Origin: CAYPLH01 sp964411505
GTDB lineage: Bacteria > Bacillota > Clostridia > CAYPLH01 > DUMO01
Assembly (NCBI GenBank): GCA_964411505.1
Contig: CAYPLH010000034.1
Span: 1-41,365, forward strand
Length of the DNA: 41,365 bases
Direction of reading: 5' to 3'
The translations under genes were made by a program, and so were the position numbers. Under the pieces are notes generated by a model that made no database searches, was not told the origin of the DNA, and worked only from the letters and a program-made list of their open reading frames with translations. The stretch's first letter is position 1. Every line of letters starts with the position of its first letter. Below, one piece after another: positions 10,082 through 18,768 of this stretch.

Positions 10082-11404
10082 TTATTTAATATACTTAAAT
10101 TGCGGTAGATAATCCTTGTTAAATTCAAACATTTCATCAACCATTTTCTTAATTTCATCTAGACTTAATACTGCAGATGTTAAAGGGTCAAAACAAATTG
10201 AATGGAATACTTTACGCGGATCACCCTCTATGCATGCATCTACAGCTAATTCTTCACAACGGGCACTTATATTGTTTAGTATAGCAAGTTGATCTGGAAG
10301 TGTCCCTACATGAATTGACTCAAGCCCCTGCTTTGATGAAAGCACAGGAACTTCAACACAGCAGCCTTCAGGAAGATTATCAATTAGTCCGAAGTTGCGT
10401 ACATTACCATTGAACTTGAACATTTCATTGTCACCGAAAATGGCGTTGAAAATATAAGCAGCATACTCATTACCTCTTTCAAGGTAAACTTCATCCTTAT
10501 CCAGCCATTTTATAATGTCATCCTTCCAAGTTTCTTCACGTTCTAAATATCTATCCATTATATACCCGTAAACGCCGGGGTTCCAGCCCGTTCCATGGGT
10601 ACAGTACTTCTCTATAAGATCAGGTCTTTTTCTAAACCAAGAGTTATATTCCGAATTGTGGCCACTGGATTCAGTGACATAATAATCAAGATGCAGGAAC
10701 ATTTCATTTCTAACCTGTTCTTGGTTATAGATATCAGGATTATTAATAGCTTCTCTTATAAGAGGATAAGCATCCTTTCCGTTCCACTTAAAATCTAAAT
10801 ACCACGCCTGATGATTAATTCCAGCACATACATACGTAGTCTCTTCTTCAGGAGCCCCAATCCATTTAGCCAACATTTTTGCGGTACCCTGTACACTATG
10901 GCATAATCCAGTAACATTAACTTTTGTTTCTCCCTGCATTATTCTACAAAGCATAGCCATTGGATTAGTGTAGTTGAGCACTATTGCACTTGGGCAGTAT
11001 TTTTCAATGTCACTACAAATATTAAGCATTTCAGGAGCAGTTCTTAAAAACCTGAATATGCCAGCTGGTCCTCTTGTGTCACCTACATTTATATCTACCC
11101 CATATTTTTTAGGGATTTCAATGTCGTGTCGCCAAATGTTCACGCCTCCGGAAAGTATTGTTATAACAACTCCGTCTGCATCTTTTAGGGCTTCAACTCT
11201 ATCCTTAGTCGCGATTACTTTTGCGGGATAGTTACCTTTTTCAACTATTTTGTCAACAGCTTTCTTAATGTACGAAAGCCTCTTGTCATCAATATCCATC
11301 AATGCAATTGTACTGTCTGAAAAAGCCGGAAAAGACAGAATATCCCTTACCAGTTTCCTTGTAAACCCAAAACTTCCTGCTCCAATAAAAGCTATTTTTC
11401 TCAT
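10082..11404 (-). CDS. melA: GH4 alpha-galactosidase (NAD and metal dependent)
   Basis: Glycoside hydrolase family 4 enzymes use NAD+ and a divalent metal to cleave glycosides by an oxidation-elimination route; this one resembles alpha-galactosidases (melibiose/raffinose use). The Rossmann start RKIAFIGAGSFGFTRKL binds NAD. Further signatures are DTRGPAGIFRFLRTAPEML, NYTNPMAM, GLCHSVQGT (metal cysteine) and GINHQAW. The 440-residue length fits. ATG 11404 follows AAGGAG at good spacing; an upstream extension lacks a site. The divergent AraC regulator is a likely controller. Alpha-glucuronidase or 6-phosphoglycosidase GH4 members are alternatives, but sequence details favour MelA. Confidence 0.85.
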   Translation of the reverse strand: MRKIAFIGAGSFGFTRKLVRDILSFPAFSDSTIALMDIDDKRLSYIKKAVDKIVEKGNYPAKVIATKDRVEALKDADGVVITILSGGVNIWRHDIEIPKKYGVDINVGDTRGPAGIFRFLRTAPEMLNICSDIEKYCPSAIVLNYTNPMAMLCRIMQGETKVNVTGLCHSVQGTAKMLAKWIGAPEEETTYVCAGINHQAWYLDFKWNGKDAYPLIREAINNPDIYNQEQVRNEMFLHLDYYVTESSGHNSEYNSWFRKRPDLIEKYCTHGTGWNPGVYGYIMDRYLEREETWKDDIIKWLDKDEVYLERGNEYAAYIFNAIFGDNEMFKFNGNVRNFGLIDNLPEGCCVEVPVLSSKQGLESIHVGTLPDQLAILNNISARCEELAVDACIEGDPRKVFHSICFDPLTSAVLSLDEIKKMVDEMFEFNKDYLPQFKYIK

Positions 11405-11577
11405 AACTTTGCTCCTTGTAATTATTTTATTAAAATCCAGCATAAACTTTGTATGTACTACAAACTATCTGCTAATAAGCTAGAATAATTCAATGTTGTA
11501 CATGCTTAATTATGTTAATAAGATAATTTTATAATACTTTAGGCATAAGTAAATAGATTAATGTTATTTCAATATGG

Positions 11578-11583
11578 TATAAT
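11578..11583 (+). promoter_or_regulatory. Candidate -10 box of the AraC-type gene
   Basis: TATAAT lies 42 bases before the ATG in the 220-base divergent region between melA and the regulator. I see no good -35 box, as often with activator-dependent promoters, so this is tentative. Confidence 0.4.
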
Positions 11584-11624
11584 GTTGATTATTAAAACTT
11601 ATTTCTATTGTTGAAAGGCACAAT

Positions 11625-12488
11625 ATGCGCACGTATATAGAATTTGAAAAGATTTTGCTTTCTGATTTGACTATGTATTTATGTGGTACGCAAAAATGTG
11701 ATCCCCTGCATTATTATGGTCCTGCCATAAGGGATCATTATCTAATACACTATATTTACAGTGGTAAAGGAATTTTCAAGATTGACGACAAAAAATATAC
11801 ATTGACACAGGGGCAGGGTTTCCTTATATGTCCTAATGTAGTCAGCTTTTATCAGGCTGATGAATATGACCCTTGGCATTATTCATGGGTAGGTTTTAAT
11901 GGAATTAAAGCTAAAAGGTATCTTGATCAAGCAAACCTAAGTCTTGAAAACCCAATTTTCAACTATCTAAAGGATGACCATCTTAAAAAATGTCTGGATG
12001 AAATGGTAGCAGCAAAAAATACAAAGGCTGGCCGTGATATGATTTACTTAAGTCTTTTATACAGATTTCTTTATAAACTTGTAGAAACTGCTTATTCACC
12101 TGAAACTATTTCAAGAAATGTTAACAAGAAAGAGGAATATTATTATAAAGCTGTAGAATTTATTTCAATGAACTACTCATCAAAAATTACAATTGCTGAT
12201 TTAGCTTCTTATATCGGAATTGACAGAAGCTATCTTTATTTAATTTTTAAAGAACAGATAGACCTTTCTCCTCAAGAATTCCTGATCAGTTACAGAATGA
12301 ATAAAGCATGTGAGCTCATGTCAAACCACGAGCTTAGCATTGGAGATATTTCACGTTCAGTAGGTTATGAGGATCAACTTAATTTTTCAAGAATCTTTAA
12401 ACAAATTAAAGGTTCATCACCTAAAGAATATAGGAACAAACTAGTTAGCTCAAAATTTGAAGAATTTGATATAGACAGTTGTCAGTAG
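11625..12488 (+). CDS. AraC-family regulator with cupin sensor domain
   Basis: The N-terminal AraC-binding cupin domain (about residues 20-160, with HYSWVGFNG) should sense a sugar. The C-terminal double helix-turn-helix (about 180-280) shows IADLASYIGIDRSYLYLIFK and GYEDQLNFSRIFKQIKGSSPKEYR. The 287 residues match MsmR/RafR-type regulators of alpha-galactoside operons. It is transcribed divergently from the GH4 alpha-galactosidase gene and probably activates it in response to melibiose- or raffinose-like sugars; that target is inferred from position. A GAAAGG ribosome site precedes the ATG. Confidence 0.9.
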   Translation: MRTYIEFEKILLSDLTMYLCGTQKCDPLHYYGPAIRDHYLIHYIYSGKGIFKIDDKKYTLTQGQGFLICPNVVSFYQADEYDPWHYSWVGFNGIKAKRYLDQANLSLENPIFNYLKDDHLKKCLDEMVAAKNTKAGRDMIYLSLLYRFLYKLVETAYSPETISRNVNKKEEYYYKAVEFISMNYSSKITIADLASYIGIDRSYLYLIFKEQIDLSPQEFLISYRMNKACELMSNHELSIGDISRSVGYEDQLNFSRIFKQIKGSSPKEYRNKLVSSKFEEFDIDSCQ

Positions 12489-12548
12489 TTTATCCCCATT
12501 GTCTAGGAAAGTATAATTTTCTAGACAGAAAAAAATGAAAATATCATA

Positions 12549-12567
12549 AGGGGCAAATTAAGCCCCC
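12549..12567 (-). terminator. Candidate argS terminator
   Basis: On the minus strand GGGGC pairs with GCCCC across seven bases directly after the argS stop, but the following T tract is interrupted, so function is moderately supported. Confidence 0.5.
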
Positions 12568-14264
12568 TATACTCTTTCTGGTGTGCTTAATCCAATAAGC
12601 CTTAATCCGTTTGACAAAGTATACTTAACTGATTGAACAAGGGCAAGGCGAGCATTACGGATATCACTATCTTCAACTAAAATAGAATTATTGTGATAAA
12701 ACCTGTTAAAATCCTGAGCCAAATCAATAAGGTATCTTGTAACAATTGACGGTTCTAATTCGTCCATTGCAAGTTTAACCTTAAAAGGAAAAAGATATAA
12801 AGTTTTTATAAGCCTATATTCATACTCCCCATTTAGTAGCTCTTCATTGATATTCTCTTTATTGAAACCCTCGGCTTTTGCAAGCACACTACATGCTCTT
12901 GCATGCGTATATTGTACGTAAGGTCCTGTTTCTCCATCAAAATTCAACGCTTCTTCCCATGAAAACGAAATATCCTTTATCCTGTTGTTTGATAGGTCAT
13001 TAAATATAACAGCTCCAACACCAACTTCTCTAGCAATCTTATCTTTTCCCGGAAGATCAGGGTTTTTATCCTCCATTATCTTCATGGTTTTTGAAATTGC
13101 TTGATTCAAAAGTTCTTCAAGTAATATAACATTCCCTTTTCGTGTTGCTAGCTTTTCACCTTGCATGCTGACAAGACCAAAGGTTACATGTTTCAATTTT
13201 TCGGCCCAATTATACCCCATAAGCTCAACAACCTTAAACCATTGCTTAAAATGCAAACTTTGTGCTGCAGCTGTTACGTATATGCACTTCTCGAAGTCAT
13301 AAGTATTCTTCCTGTAAATTGCTGCGGTAATATCCCTTGTTGCATAAAGGGTGCTGCCATCTTTTTTTAATATCAAGCACGGAGGCATATCATATTTATC
13401 AAGGTTAACGATCATTGCTCCTTGGCTTTCTTCTAACAGACTTTTTTCTTTTAGCTCTTCAATAACCGGCTGCATCTTATCTTCATAAAAACTTTCACCT
13501 GCATATGAGTCGAAAGTTACTTTCAACATATCATAAACTCTTTCAAACTCTTTAAGGCTAATGTCGCTAAACCATCTCCACAGTTTAAGAGCTTCCTCAT
13601 TTCCTCTTTCCATCTTTGTGAACCATTCACGTGCTTCATCTTCCAAAGAAGGATCGTTCTCAACTTCTTCATGGAATTTTACATATAATCTCATTAACTC
13701 GCTTATCTGATTTTGCTCAACAGCTTCTTTGTCGCCCCATTTTTGGTAAGCAACAATAAGCTTCCCAAACTGCGTCCCCCAATCACCAAGATGGTTTACG
13801 CCGACACAGTTGTATCCCATGAAATTATGAATTTTATATAATGCGCCACCTATAACGGTTGAGCGCAAATGTCCTATATGAAAAGGTTTTGCAATATTAG
13901 GAGCTGAATAATCTATAACAACAGTTTTTCCGCTACCTATGTCAGATGATCCGTATCTTTCCCTTGAATCTAAGATTTTTCCAAGCACCTGTTTTATAAA
14001 TAAAGACCTGTTTATGAATATATTAAGATATCCTGAAACAGCTTCTGCTTTTTCAATAAATTCATTTTGAGGCAGCTCATCTAAAAGATCTTGCGCTATC
14101 TTTGCAGGTGGTTTTCTCATTATTTTGCTCAACTTAAAACAAGGCAGTGCTACGTCTCCCATGTTGGATTCTGGTGGAAATTCTAGGGCTTTATATATAT
14201 CGTCAATCTTTAGATTAGTGGCTGCATATAAAATCTTTGCCACTTCGTTCTTAATATCAAACAT
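12567..14264 (-). CDS. argS: Arginyl-tRNA synthetase
   Basis: This class I synthetase charges tRNA-Arg. The 565-residue protein has the N-terminal additional domain (about 1-110), the HIGH-like motif in APNIAKPFHIGHLRST, the catalytic Rossmann core with GDWGTQFGK, and a modified KMSKS region (MQGEKLATRKG). The C-terminal DALR anticodon-binding domain ends in STPERV. I start at ATG 14264, which follows GAGGAG at seven bases; an upstream ATG would add 18 atypical residues. It is convergent with the AraC-type gene and lies downstream of rpmB on the same strand. Confidence 0.97.
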   Translation of the reverse strand: MFDIKNEVAKILYAATNLKIDDIYKALEFPPESNMGDVALPCFKLSKIMRKPPAKIAQDLLDELPQNEFIEKAEAVSGYLNIFINRSLFIKQVLGKILDSRERYGSSDIGSGKTVVIDYSAPNIAKPFHIGHLRSTVIGGALYKIHNFMGYNCVGVNHLGDWGTQFGKLIVAYQKWGDKEAVEQNQISELMRLYVKFHEEVENDPSLEDEAREWFTKMERGNEEALKLWRWFSDISLKEFERVYDMLKVTFDSYAGESFYEDKMQPVIEELKEKSLLEESQGAMIVNLDKYDMPPCLILKKDGSTLYATRDITAAIYRKNTYDFEKCIYVTAAAQSLHFKQWFKVVELMGYNWAEKLKHVTFGLVSMQGEKLATRKGNVILLEELLNQAISKTMKIMEDKNPDLPGKDKIAREVGVGAVIFNDLSNNRIKDISFSWEEALNFDGETGPYVQYTHARACSVLAKAEGFNKENINEELLNGEYEYRLIKTLYLFPFKVKLAMDELEPSIVTRYLIDLAQDFNRFYHNNSILVEDSDIRNARLALVQSVKYTLSNGLRLIGLSTPERV

Positions 14265-14325
14265 ATAGTAACTCCTCTTTAATATTGGTTGAATACTATT
14301 TAAATCTTCCTTTTTCATCAGTTAC

Positions 14326-14355
14326 AAAAAAGATTCCTTGCAATTCGGAACCTTT
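14326..14355 (-). terminator. Terminator after rpmB
   Basis: On the minus strand, AAAGGTTCC pairs with GGAATCTTT (one G-U pair) followed by a six-T run, about 45 bases beyond the rpmB stop. Confidence 0.8.
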
Positions 14356-14397
14356 TAGTAAACATGATATATCTTATGTTGTTAACTGCAAAAACTA

Positions 14398-14589
14398 TTA
14401 AGCAGTCTCAATATTTAGATCTGATGCTTTTTTATTCTGACATCTTTTGCAAACCTTTATAGTATTTTTCTCACCAACTACAAGATCATACATTAATTTA
14501 ATTCTTGTAGCCTTGCATACTGGACATGTGCCCCTTGCACGTGATTTTTCGGTATGAAGGGTTTTCCCGCGGTGCGCTTTAGTTGACAT
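14398..14589 (-). CDS. rpmB: 50S ribosomal protein L28
   Basis: This is a 63-residue basic ribosomal protein. It contains two CxxC pairs (CPVCKA and CKRCQN), the zinc-ribbon version of L28, and the typical HRGKTLHTEKSRARGTCP opening. GGAG precedes the ATG. It is followed by its own terminator, so argS is probably transcribed separately. Confidence 0.9.
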   Translation of the reverse strand: MSTKAHRGKTLHTEKSRARGTCPVCKATRIKLMYDLVVGEKNTIKVCKRCQNKKASDLNIETA

Positions 14590-14989
14590 AAATAGCTCCT
14601 TTCCTTATATAAACAATTTTTTTACTTAATTAAATAAAAACGAATTATCAAACAATAAAGCTATTGTAATTTGAAAAATATCAATAACTTATTCTTCTAC
14701 ATATTATAACCGTTTACATTTATATAGCTTAATGCTTTTTTATTTCTATGTCAAGAGTAAAACTTCACTGCCTTAAGCATTTTTTTGGTTACTGCTTACA
14801 GGTAGCTAAAGAGATGTACCTTTCGCGCTTGTTAGGAAACATTAGCAAAATGCAGTTTAGAATTAAAAAAAACTATCACACCTCTTTATATTCAGGAAAA
14901 TTAGTATTTATTGATTTAATGAGCTCTACTTTTTTACAAACAGCGCATGATAATAGTATTGCATATATGTGCTTGTCTATTGCATTATC
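14590..14989. other. Gene-free interval upstream of rpmB
   Basis: This is an A/T-rich stretch of about 400 bases with no coding frame that has a ribosome site or family resemblance. It should contain the rpmB promoter, but I cannot assign one with confidence. The plus-strand open frame covering 14748-15032 runs across the terminator of the YjcZ-like gene and looks spurious. Confidence 0.4.
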
Positions 14990-15015
14990 AAAAAAACAGG
15001 AGGATAAACCTCCTT
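14990..15015 (-). terminator. Terminator after the YjcZ-like gene
   Basis: On the minus strand, AGGAGG pairs with CCTCCT over a five-base loop and is followed by a T-rich tract, 27 bases beyond the small gene's stop. Confidence 0.8.
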
Positions 15016-15041
15016 CTTATGTATGTTGCTAACTTCATAAA

Positions 15042-15173
15042 TCAGTTTTTGTAGCCACATCCACCAAATCCACCAAGAAAACCTGGATTGCAAAGACAAA
15101 GTATTACAATTATAATTATGACCCACCAAATCCAGTCGTTTCCAAAGCCGCCAATAAACCTTTCATCAGACAT
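15042..15173 (-). CDS. YjcZ-like small sporulation peptide
   Basis: A 43-residue protein beginning MSDERFIGGFGNDWIWW is encoded here. It continues through one hydrophobic helix of Ile/Val/Leu (about residues 17-28) and ends in a Gly/Phe-rich tail with CGYKN. The arrangement of a Gly-rich start, one helix and a Gly/Cys tail resembles the YjcZ/CotJ-like tiny coat or membrane peptides of spore formers. A GTGAGGT site precedes the ATG and a good terminator follows, which supports a real gene. The exact role is unknown; spore coat or forespore membrane is inferred. Confidence 0.75.
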   Translation of the reverse strand: MSDERFIGGFGNDWIWWVIIIIVILCLCNPGFLGGFGGCGYKN

Positions 15174-15249
15174 AAGCAATACCTCACTTCTTAAAATTTT
15201 ACCTTATAGAAGCATAATATTCAAAAGCCCATCCACTTGTTACAATAAG

Positions 15250-15567
15250 TCAGTTAAAAAAATGAATATTTATAATATCAAAGATAAAAGAACCTGTTAT
15301 ACCAACAATAACTACATAAATTACATTAATCTTTGTAGACGCTAAAAGAACCGCTAAAGCTGCGCCAAAAATTGCTGAGCCTATGCTTCCGGTCGAATAA
15401 ATGACCTGTGGGAAAATTAGTGAAGCTAGGGCAGCATAGGGGATAAGCTTCAAAAATGAAATCCAATATGGAGCAATATTCCGATCTTTAAACAATGTAA
15501 ATGGCAGTACCCTAGGAATATAAGTTACTAAGGTCATCATAATAATTATAATAATTTTGTCAAACAT
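15250..15567 (-). CDS. azlD: AzlD-type branched-chain amino acid exporter subunit
   Basis: This is the small subunit of the AzlCD exporter for branched-chain amino acids and analogues. The 105-residue protein has about four membrane helices with YIPRVLPFTLFKDR and FLKLIPYAALASLIFP, typical of AzlD. I start at ATG 15567, preceded by GGGGAGG; it overlaps the end of azlC by a few bases, indicating translational coupling. Both genes are expected in one operon. Confidence 0.88.
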   Translation of the reverse strand: MFDKIIIIIMMTLVTYIPRVLPFTLFKDRNIAPYWISFLKLIPYAALASLIFPQVIYSTGSIGSAIFGAALAVLLASTKINVIYVVIVGITGSFIFDIINIHFFN

Positions 15568-16327
15568 CAGCCTCCTCCCCACTTTCATTCATCTTAGCAC
15601 CAATTGCTGCAGCTACTACAGTTGAAATTATAATTCTCCATCCTGATGTTATAAAGGATAACAGTGGCATAAAAAACAATAATCCGCTTATAACAGCAGA
15701 TAACAAGGACACAATTAAAATCTTTCTTGCTTTTTTTAATGAAGGTATTAAAAGAGCTATAAACATAGCATATAGAGCTATACCCATTGATGTTCTTAAA
15801 ACTTCAGGTAATATGTTTCCTGCATATATTCCTACTATTGTCCCAGCTACCCAAGCAAAATGTGCAGTAAAATTTAGCCCAAGTAGCCAGTGTTGACTAA
15901 CACTTTGTTTTTGTAACGATGCTACCGCAAATGTCTCATCTGTTATACCAAACGCTACGATATTCATAATTCTGGTTTGTGTATTACCTTTAATTTTTGA
16001 ACACAAAGAAGAAGACATTAAAAAATGTCTGAAGTTTAAAATAAATGTTGTTATGATTATTTCAACCACTGATGCACCTGCTGCCATCATTTCCACACTG
16101 ATAAACTGACTTGCACCTGCAAAAACAATGATTGACATCATTACTGTTATAAAATTAGGGATGCCTGATGTTTGGGATATCATACCAAAGGTTATTGCTA
16201 TAGGTATATACCCCAACGCTATAGGTACCCCTGCCTTGACGCCGTCTTTTACTAGCGGACTAAAACACAGTTTGTGCTCTTTAGCTACTGGATCTTGAGT
16301 GTTTATTTTATATTTATTTACGTTCAC
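15560..16327 (-). CDS. azlC: AzlC-type branched-chain amino acid exporter subunit
   Basis: This is the large membrane subunit that pairs with AzlD. The 255 residues include KAGVPIALGYIPIAITFGM, FAGASQFISVEMMAAGAS, NFRHFLMS and the GITDETFAV motif of the family, spread over about seven helices. The start appears to be GTG at 16327, just past the stop of the YbjQ gene. Its ribosome site is poor, which suggests coupling to the upstream gene. Substrate assignment rests on family knowledge. Confidence 0.9.
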   Translation of the reverse strand: MNVNKYKINTQDPVAKEHKLCFSPLVKDGVKAGVPIALGYIPIAITFGMISQTSGIPNFITVMMSIIVFAGASQFISVEMMAAGASVVEIIITTFILNFRHFLMSSSLCSKIKGNTQTRIMNIVAFGITDETFAVASLQKQSVSQHWLLGLNFTAHFAWVAGTIVGIYAGNILPEVLRTSMGIALYAMFIALLIPSLKKARKILIVSLLSAVISGLLFFMPLLSFITSGWRIIISTVVAAAIGAKMNESGEEADV

Positions 16328-16332
16328 AAAAC

Positions 16333-16653
16333 TCAGTCAAGCAATACAGCAGTCCCAGAAGCTGTTACCATGATCATATTGCCACCCTGACCTAATACCT
16401 CATAATCAAAGTCTACTCCGATAACAGCATTTGCTCCTATTGCCGCTGCTCTCCTTTCCATTTCATCTAATGCAGAAACTCTTGCTTCAATCAATTCGCC
16501 TTCATAAGATTTTGAACGTCCTCCAAAAAAATTTGTAAGACCAGCAGCAAAGTCCTTTATAAAGTCTATACCTGATATAACTTCACCGAACACAATTCCT
16601 TTGTATTCAATAACATTTCTTCCCTCAATATTATTTGTTGTAGTAACTACCAT
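16333..16653 (-). CDS. YbjQ/UPF0145 family protein
   Basis: This is a 106-residue homopentamer-forming family member (DUF74, often labelled heavy-metal binding) of unproven function. Typical blocks are IEGRNVIEYKGIVFGEVISG, the central ARVSALDEMERRAAAIGANAV helix and GVDFDYEVLGQGGNMIMVTASGTAV. AGGAGGGA precedes the ATG. It lies five bases upstream of azlC on the same strand, so co-transcription is probable, although a functional link is not evident. Confidence 0.9.
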   Translation of the reverse strand: MVVTTTNNIEGRNVIEYKGIVFGEVISGIDFIKDFAAGLTNFFGGRSKSYEGELIEARVSALDEMERRAAAIGANAVIGVDFDYEVLGQGGNMIMVTASGTAVLLD

Positions 16654-16697
16654 ATATTCCCTCCTGCTCCTTTTATATATTTTGAATAATTTCTATT

Positions 16698-17495
16698 CTA
16701 CCATATGCCATCTGTTTTGTAACCAATTATATCTTTAACAACTTCCCCAGCTATAATAAGACCTGCAACAGAGGGTACAAAAGAAATGCTACCGGGAATT
16801 TGCCTGCGTACAGTATTTTTTCGAGTGCCATCTATGGTTATATCTTTTGAAGCATCTATATCAAATGTACTGTTTTCACTGCAATCATTTATTTTGTTTC
16901 CAATTAGTTTTATTGGCTTTTCTCTGGAATAAACAACTTTCAACGCTTTAACACCTCGTGCTCTAAGTTCCTTTCTCATTACTTTTGCTAATGGACATAC
17001 TGTAGTATCATAAATATCAGCAACTTCAAACAATGCCGGATTGAGCTTGTTTCCTGCTCCCATACTGCTTATTACCGGTATATGCTTTTGTTTAGCCCTT
17101 ACAATCAGATCTACTTTAGCTGTAACTGTATCAATAGCATCAACTATATAATCATAGTCATCATATATTAACTCTTTCGCGTTTTCTGGCATGTAAAACT
17201 TCTGATAAACCTTAACTTCTGCCTTTGGATTAATTTCAAGAATTCTTTCCTGCATTACTTCAACCTTCGGTTTTCCTACTGTTCTTCTTGTTGCAATAAG
17301 CTGACGGTTAACATTTGTAATGCAAACACTATCATCGTCAACAAGCACGAACTTACCTACTCCCGCCCGTACAAGCCCTTCTACAACAAAGGTTCCTACT
17401 CCACCTATTCCAAATACCGCAACCTTACTTTTGTGCAGCTTCTCAATGGATTCCTTACCTATTAAAAGCTCTGTTCTGGAAAACTCATTTAACAT
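16698..17495 (-). CDS. tcdA: tRNA threonylcarbamoyladenosine dehydratase
   Basis: TcdA (YgdL/CsdL) is an E1-like enzyme that cyclises t6A37 of ANN-decoding tRNAs to ct6A in an ATP-dependent step. The 265-residue protein shows the ATP-binding VAVFGIGGVGTFVVEGLVRAG, the DDDSVCITNVNRQ adenylation motif, DAIDTV, and the GAGNKLNPALFEVADIYDT block. The ribosome site AAGGTGA precedes the ATG. It is the last clear housekeeping-type gene before the accessory region, followed by one lipoprotein gene. Confidence 0.92.
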   Translation of the reverse strand: MLNEFSRTELLIGKESIEKLHKSKVAVFGIGGVGTFVVEGLVRAGVGKFVLVDDDSVCITNVNRQLIATRRTVGKPKVEVMQERILEINPKAEVKVYQKFYMPENAKELIYDDYDYIVDAIDTVTAKVDLIVRAKQKHIPVISSMGAGNKLNPALFEVADIYDTTVCPLAKVMRKELRARGVKALKVVYSREKPIKLIGNKINDCSENSTFDIDASKDITIDGTRKNTVRRQIPGSISFVPSVAGLIIAGEVVKDIIGYKTDGIW

Positions 17496-17520
17496 AAGAT
17501 CACCTTTATTTTAAGCCTTT

Positions 17521-18240
17521 CTACTTGCTTTGTCCTTTACGCAACTCAATTGAATCTCTTTCAGCGCCAAAACCACTTCTATATTTTATCAATCCCTTAT
17601 TCCTCTCCCAAACAAACGATTCGTAGAATCCTGTTTCAACTTGGTTATTATAAGAGTGATATTCCCGAATATCTCCGTTAATATCCAAATATTGATGCCA
17701 TCCTTGTTCATCTTCACTCAGAGTATCTTTAATAGCTTCATTCTGACAAATAATTGCACTATCATTTGGTACTTCTCCTTTTTCTATTAACATATTAAGG
17801 TTCTCTTCAGTTGGATCAATCTTATATATTTTATCCTCCTTGACGTAAAGAAAACCCAAACTCAATCGATCATCAGGAACACCCTCAACAGAATCAAACT
17901 TCAACTCATACAATTTGCCGTGCTTTAGTTTAGTCACTTCTCTAATATATAATTTTACGTCTTTTTCTACAACATCATCAAATAAAAAATTCCCTTTATA
18001 ACTAAACTGCGATAGATTGCTTTTAAAGAAAAAGGGATTATCTATTGTTTCCTCATCAGCAACGCTAGACACATCATAAGTGGAATCAGGTTTAATAGTA
18101 TTTAAATTGGTTTGTTCTGATATATTAAACTTATTTGCATTGCTGCCTTGTTCAGAAATAATTGGAGTATTTTTCGATTTTACACAACCAGTAGTTAATG
18201 CAAAAACTATTGATAAAACTATAATTAGAGTCCCTTTCAT
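17521..18240 (-). CDS. Lipoprotein of unknown function
   Basis: A 239-residue secreted lipoprotein has a hydrophobic signal and a lipobox ending ALTTGC (cysteine about residue 19). A low-complexity linker follows, then a domain of about 150 residues with KHGKLYELKFDSVEGVPDDR and a C-terminal ERNKGLIKYRSGFGAERDSIEL strand pattern. I do not recognise the family. The ending resembles surface lipoproteins with a beta-rich fold. A strong AGGAGG precedes the ATG. It lies 25 bases upstream of tcdA on the same strand. Confidence 0.75.
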   Translation of the reverse strand: MKGTLIIVLSIVFALTTGCVKSKNTPIISEQGSNANKFNISEQTNLNTIKPDSTYDVSSVADEETIDNPFFFKSNLSQFSYKGNFLFDDVVEKDVKLYIREVTKLKHGKLYELKFDSVEGVPDDRLSLGFLYVKEDKIYKIDPTEENLNMLIEKGEVPNDSAIICQNEAIKDTLSEDEQGWHQYLDINGDIREYHSYNNQVETGFYESFVWERNKGLIKYRSGFGAERDSIELRKGQSK

Positions 18241-18386
18241 AATTGTCCTCCTAAAAAATACATGGTATAAACTGATAGACTAATGCTACCACAAATCATT
18301 CAAAGCTTCAAAGTCAATCCATTATGTGAATATTTCTATATTCATTATCTTCCAATCCTAGAAGTCACTCAATGTTCGGGGCATCA

Positions 18387-18450
18387 AATGATTTGATTTG
18401 TGATTATAAAAAGTATATATTATATATAGCAAATTGATGTATGAACTGTA
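18387..18450 (+). repeat. 64-bp promoter-bearing repeat, copy 1
   Basis: This stretch is identical to 23104-23167. It contains TTGATT, a 17-base spacer and TATATT, a reasonable vegetative promoter pointing to the plus-strand DUF1835 remnant that begins 77 bases further on. Confidence 0.8.
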
Positions 18451-18526
18451 ATGTTGCGACATTTTTTCTTGAATCGTACTGTTATTAAAACGTGCATCTT
18501 CGGAAGATTTTTGGAGGATAATTATT

Positions 18527-18749
18527 ATGATGGAGATTATTTTTTGCGATAGTGCTTGTGGAAGCCTTAAAATGGCACAGAACTATGGCAAAGGAAAACC
18601 TAAAAACGATACGGGAACGTACTTCAACAAGCGAACCCCTTCGAATCTGGTACAGCAATCAACCTGATGAAATGTGTGGACTATATTGGTTCAATGACCT
18701 ATTCCCTTATTTTGTTGCTTTGTCGATACAACAAGCATTGAAATCATAG
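18527..18749 (+). pseudogene. Broken DUF1835 gene
   Basis: A good GGAGG and ATG begin a frame reading MMEIIFCDSACGSLKMAQNY, the classic N-terminus of DUF1835 proteins. It stops after about 46 codons. Another frame then carries EPLRIWYSNQPDEMCGLYW, also a DUF1835 segment, and ends at 18749. An internal deletion plus frameshift and loss of the rest of the family (more than 200 residues) explain this. It points opposite to the neighbouring cassette genes and shares its upstream 64 bp with the MORN gene. Confidence 0.8.
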
Positions 18750-18768
18750 CCACGAATTGCTATGCCTT

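Noticed and set aside
12497..12522. Terminator of the AraC-type gene (TGTCTAG/CTAGACA)
   Set aside because: A stem can be drawn, but the flanking tract is A-rich in the direction of transcription, so it is not a normal intrinsic terminator.
14748..15032. Plus-strand frame of 94 codons
   Set aside because: It reads backwards through the terminator of the YjcZ-like gene and has no ribosome site.
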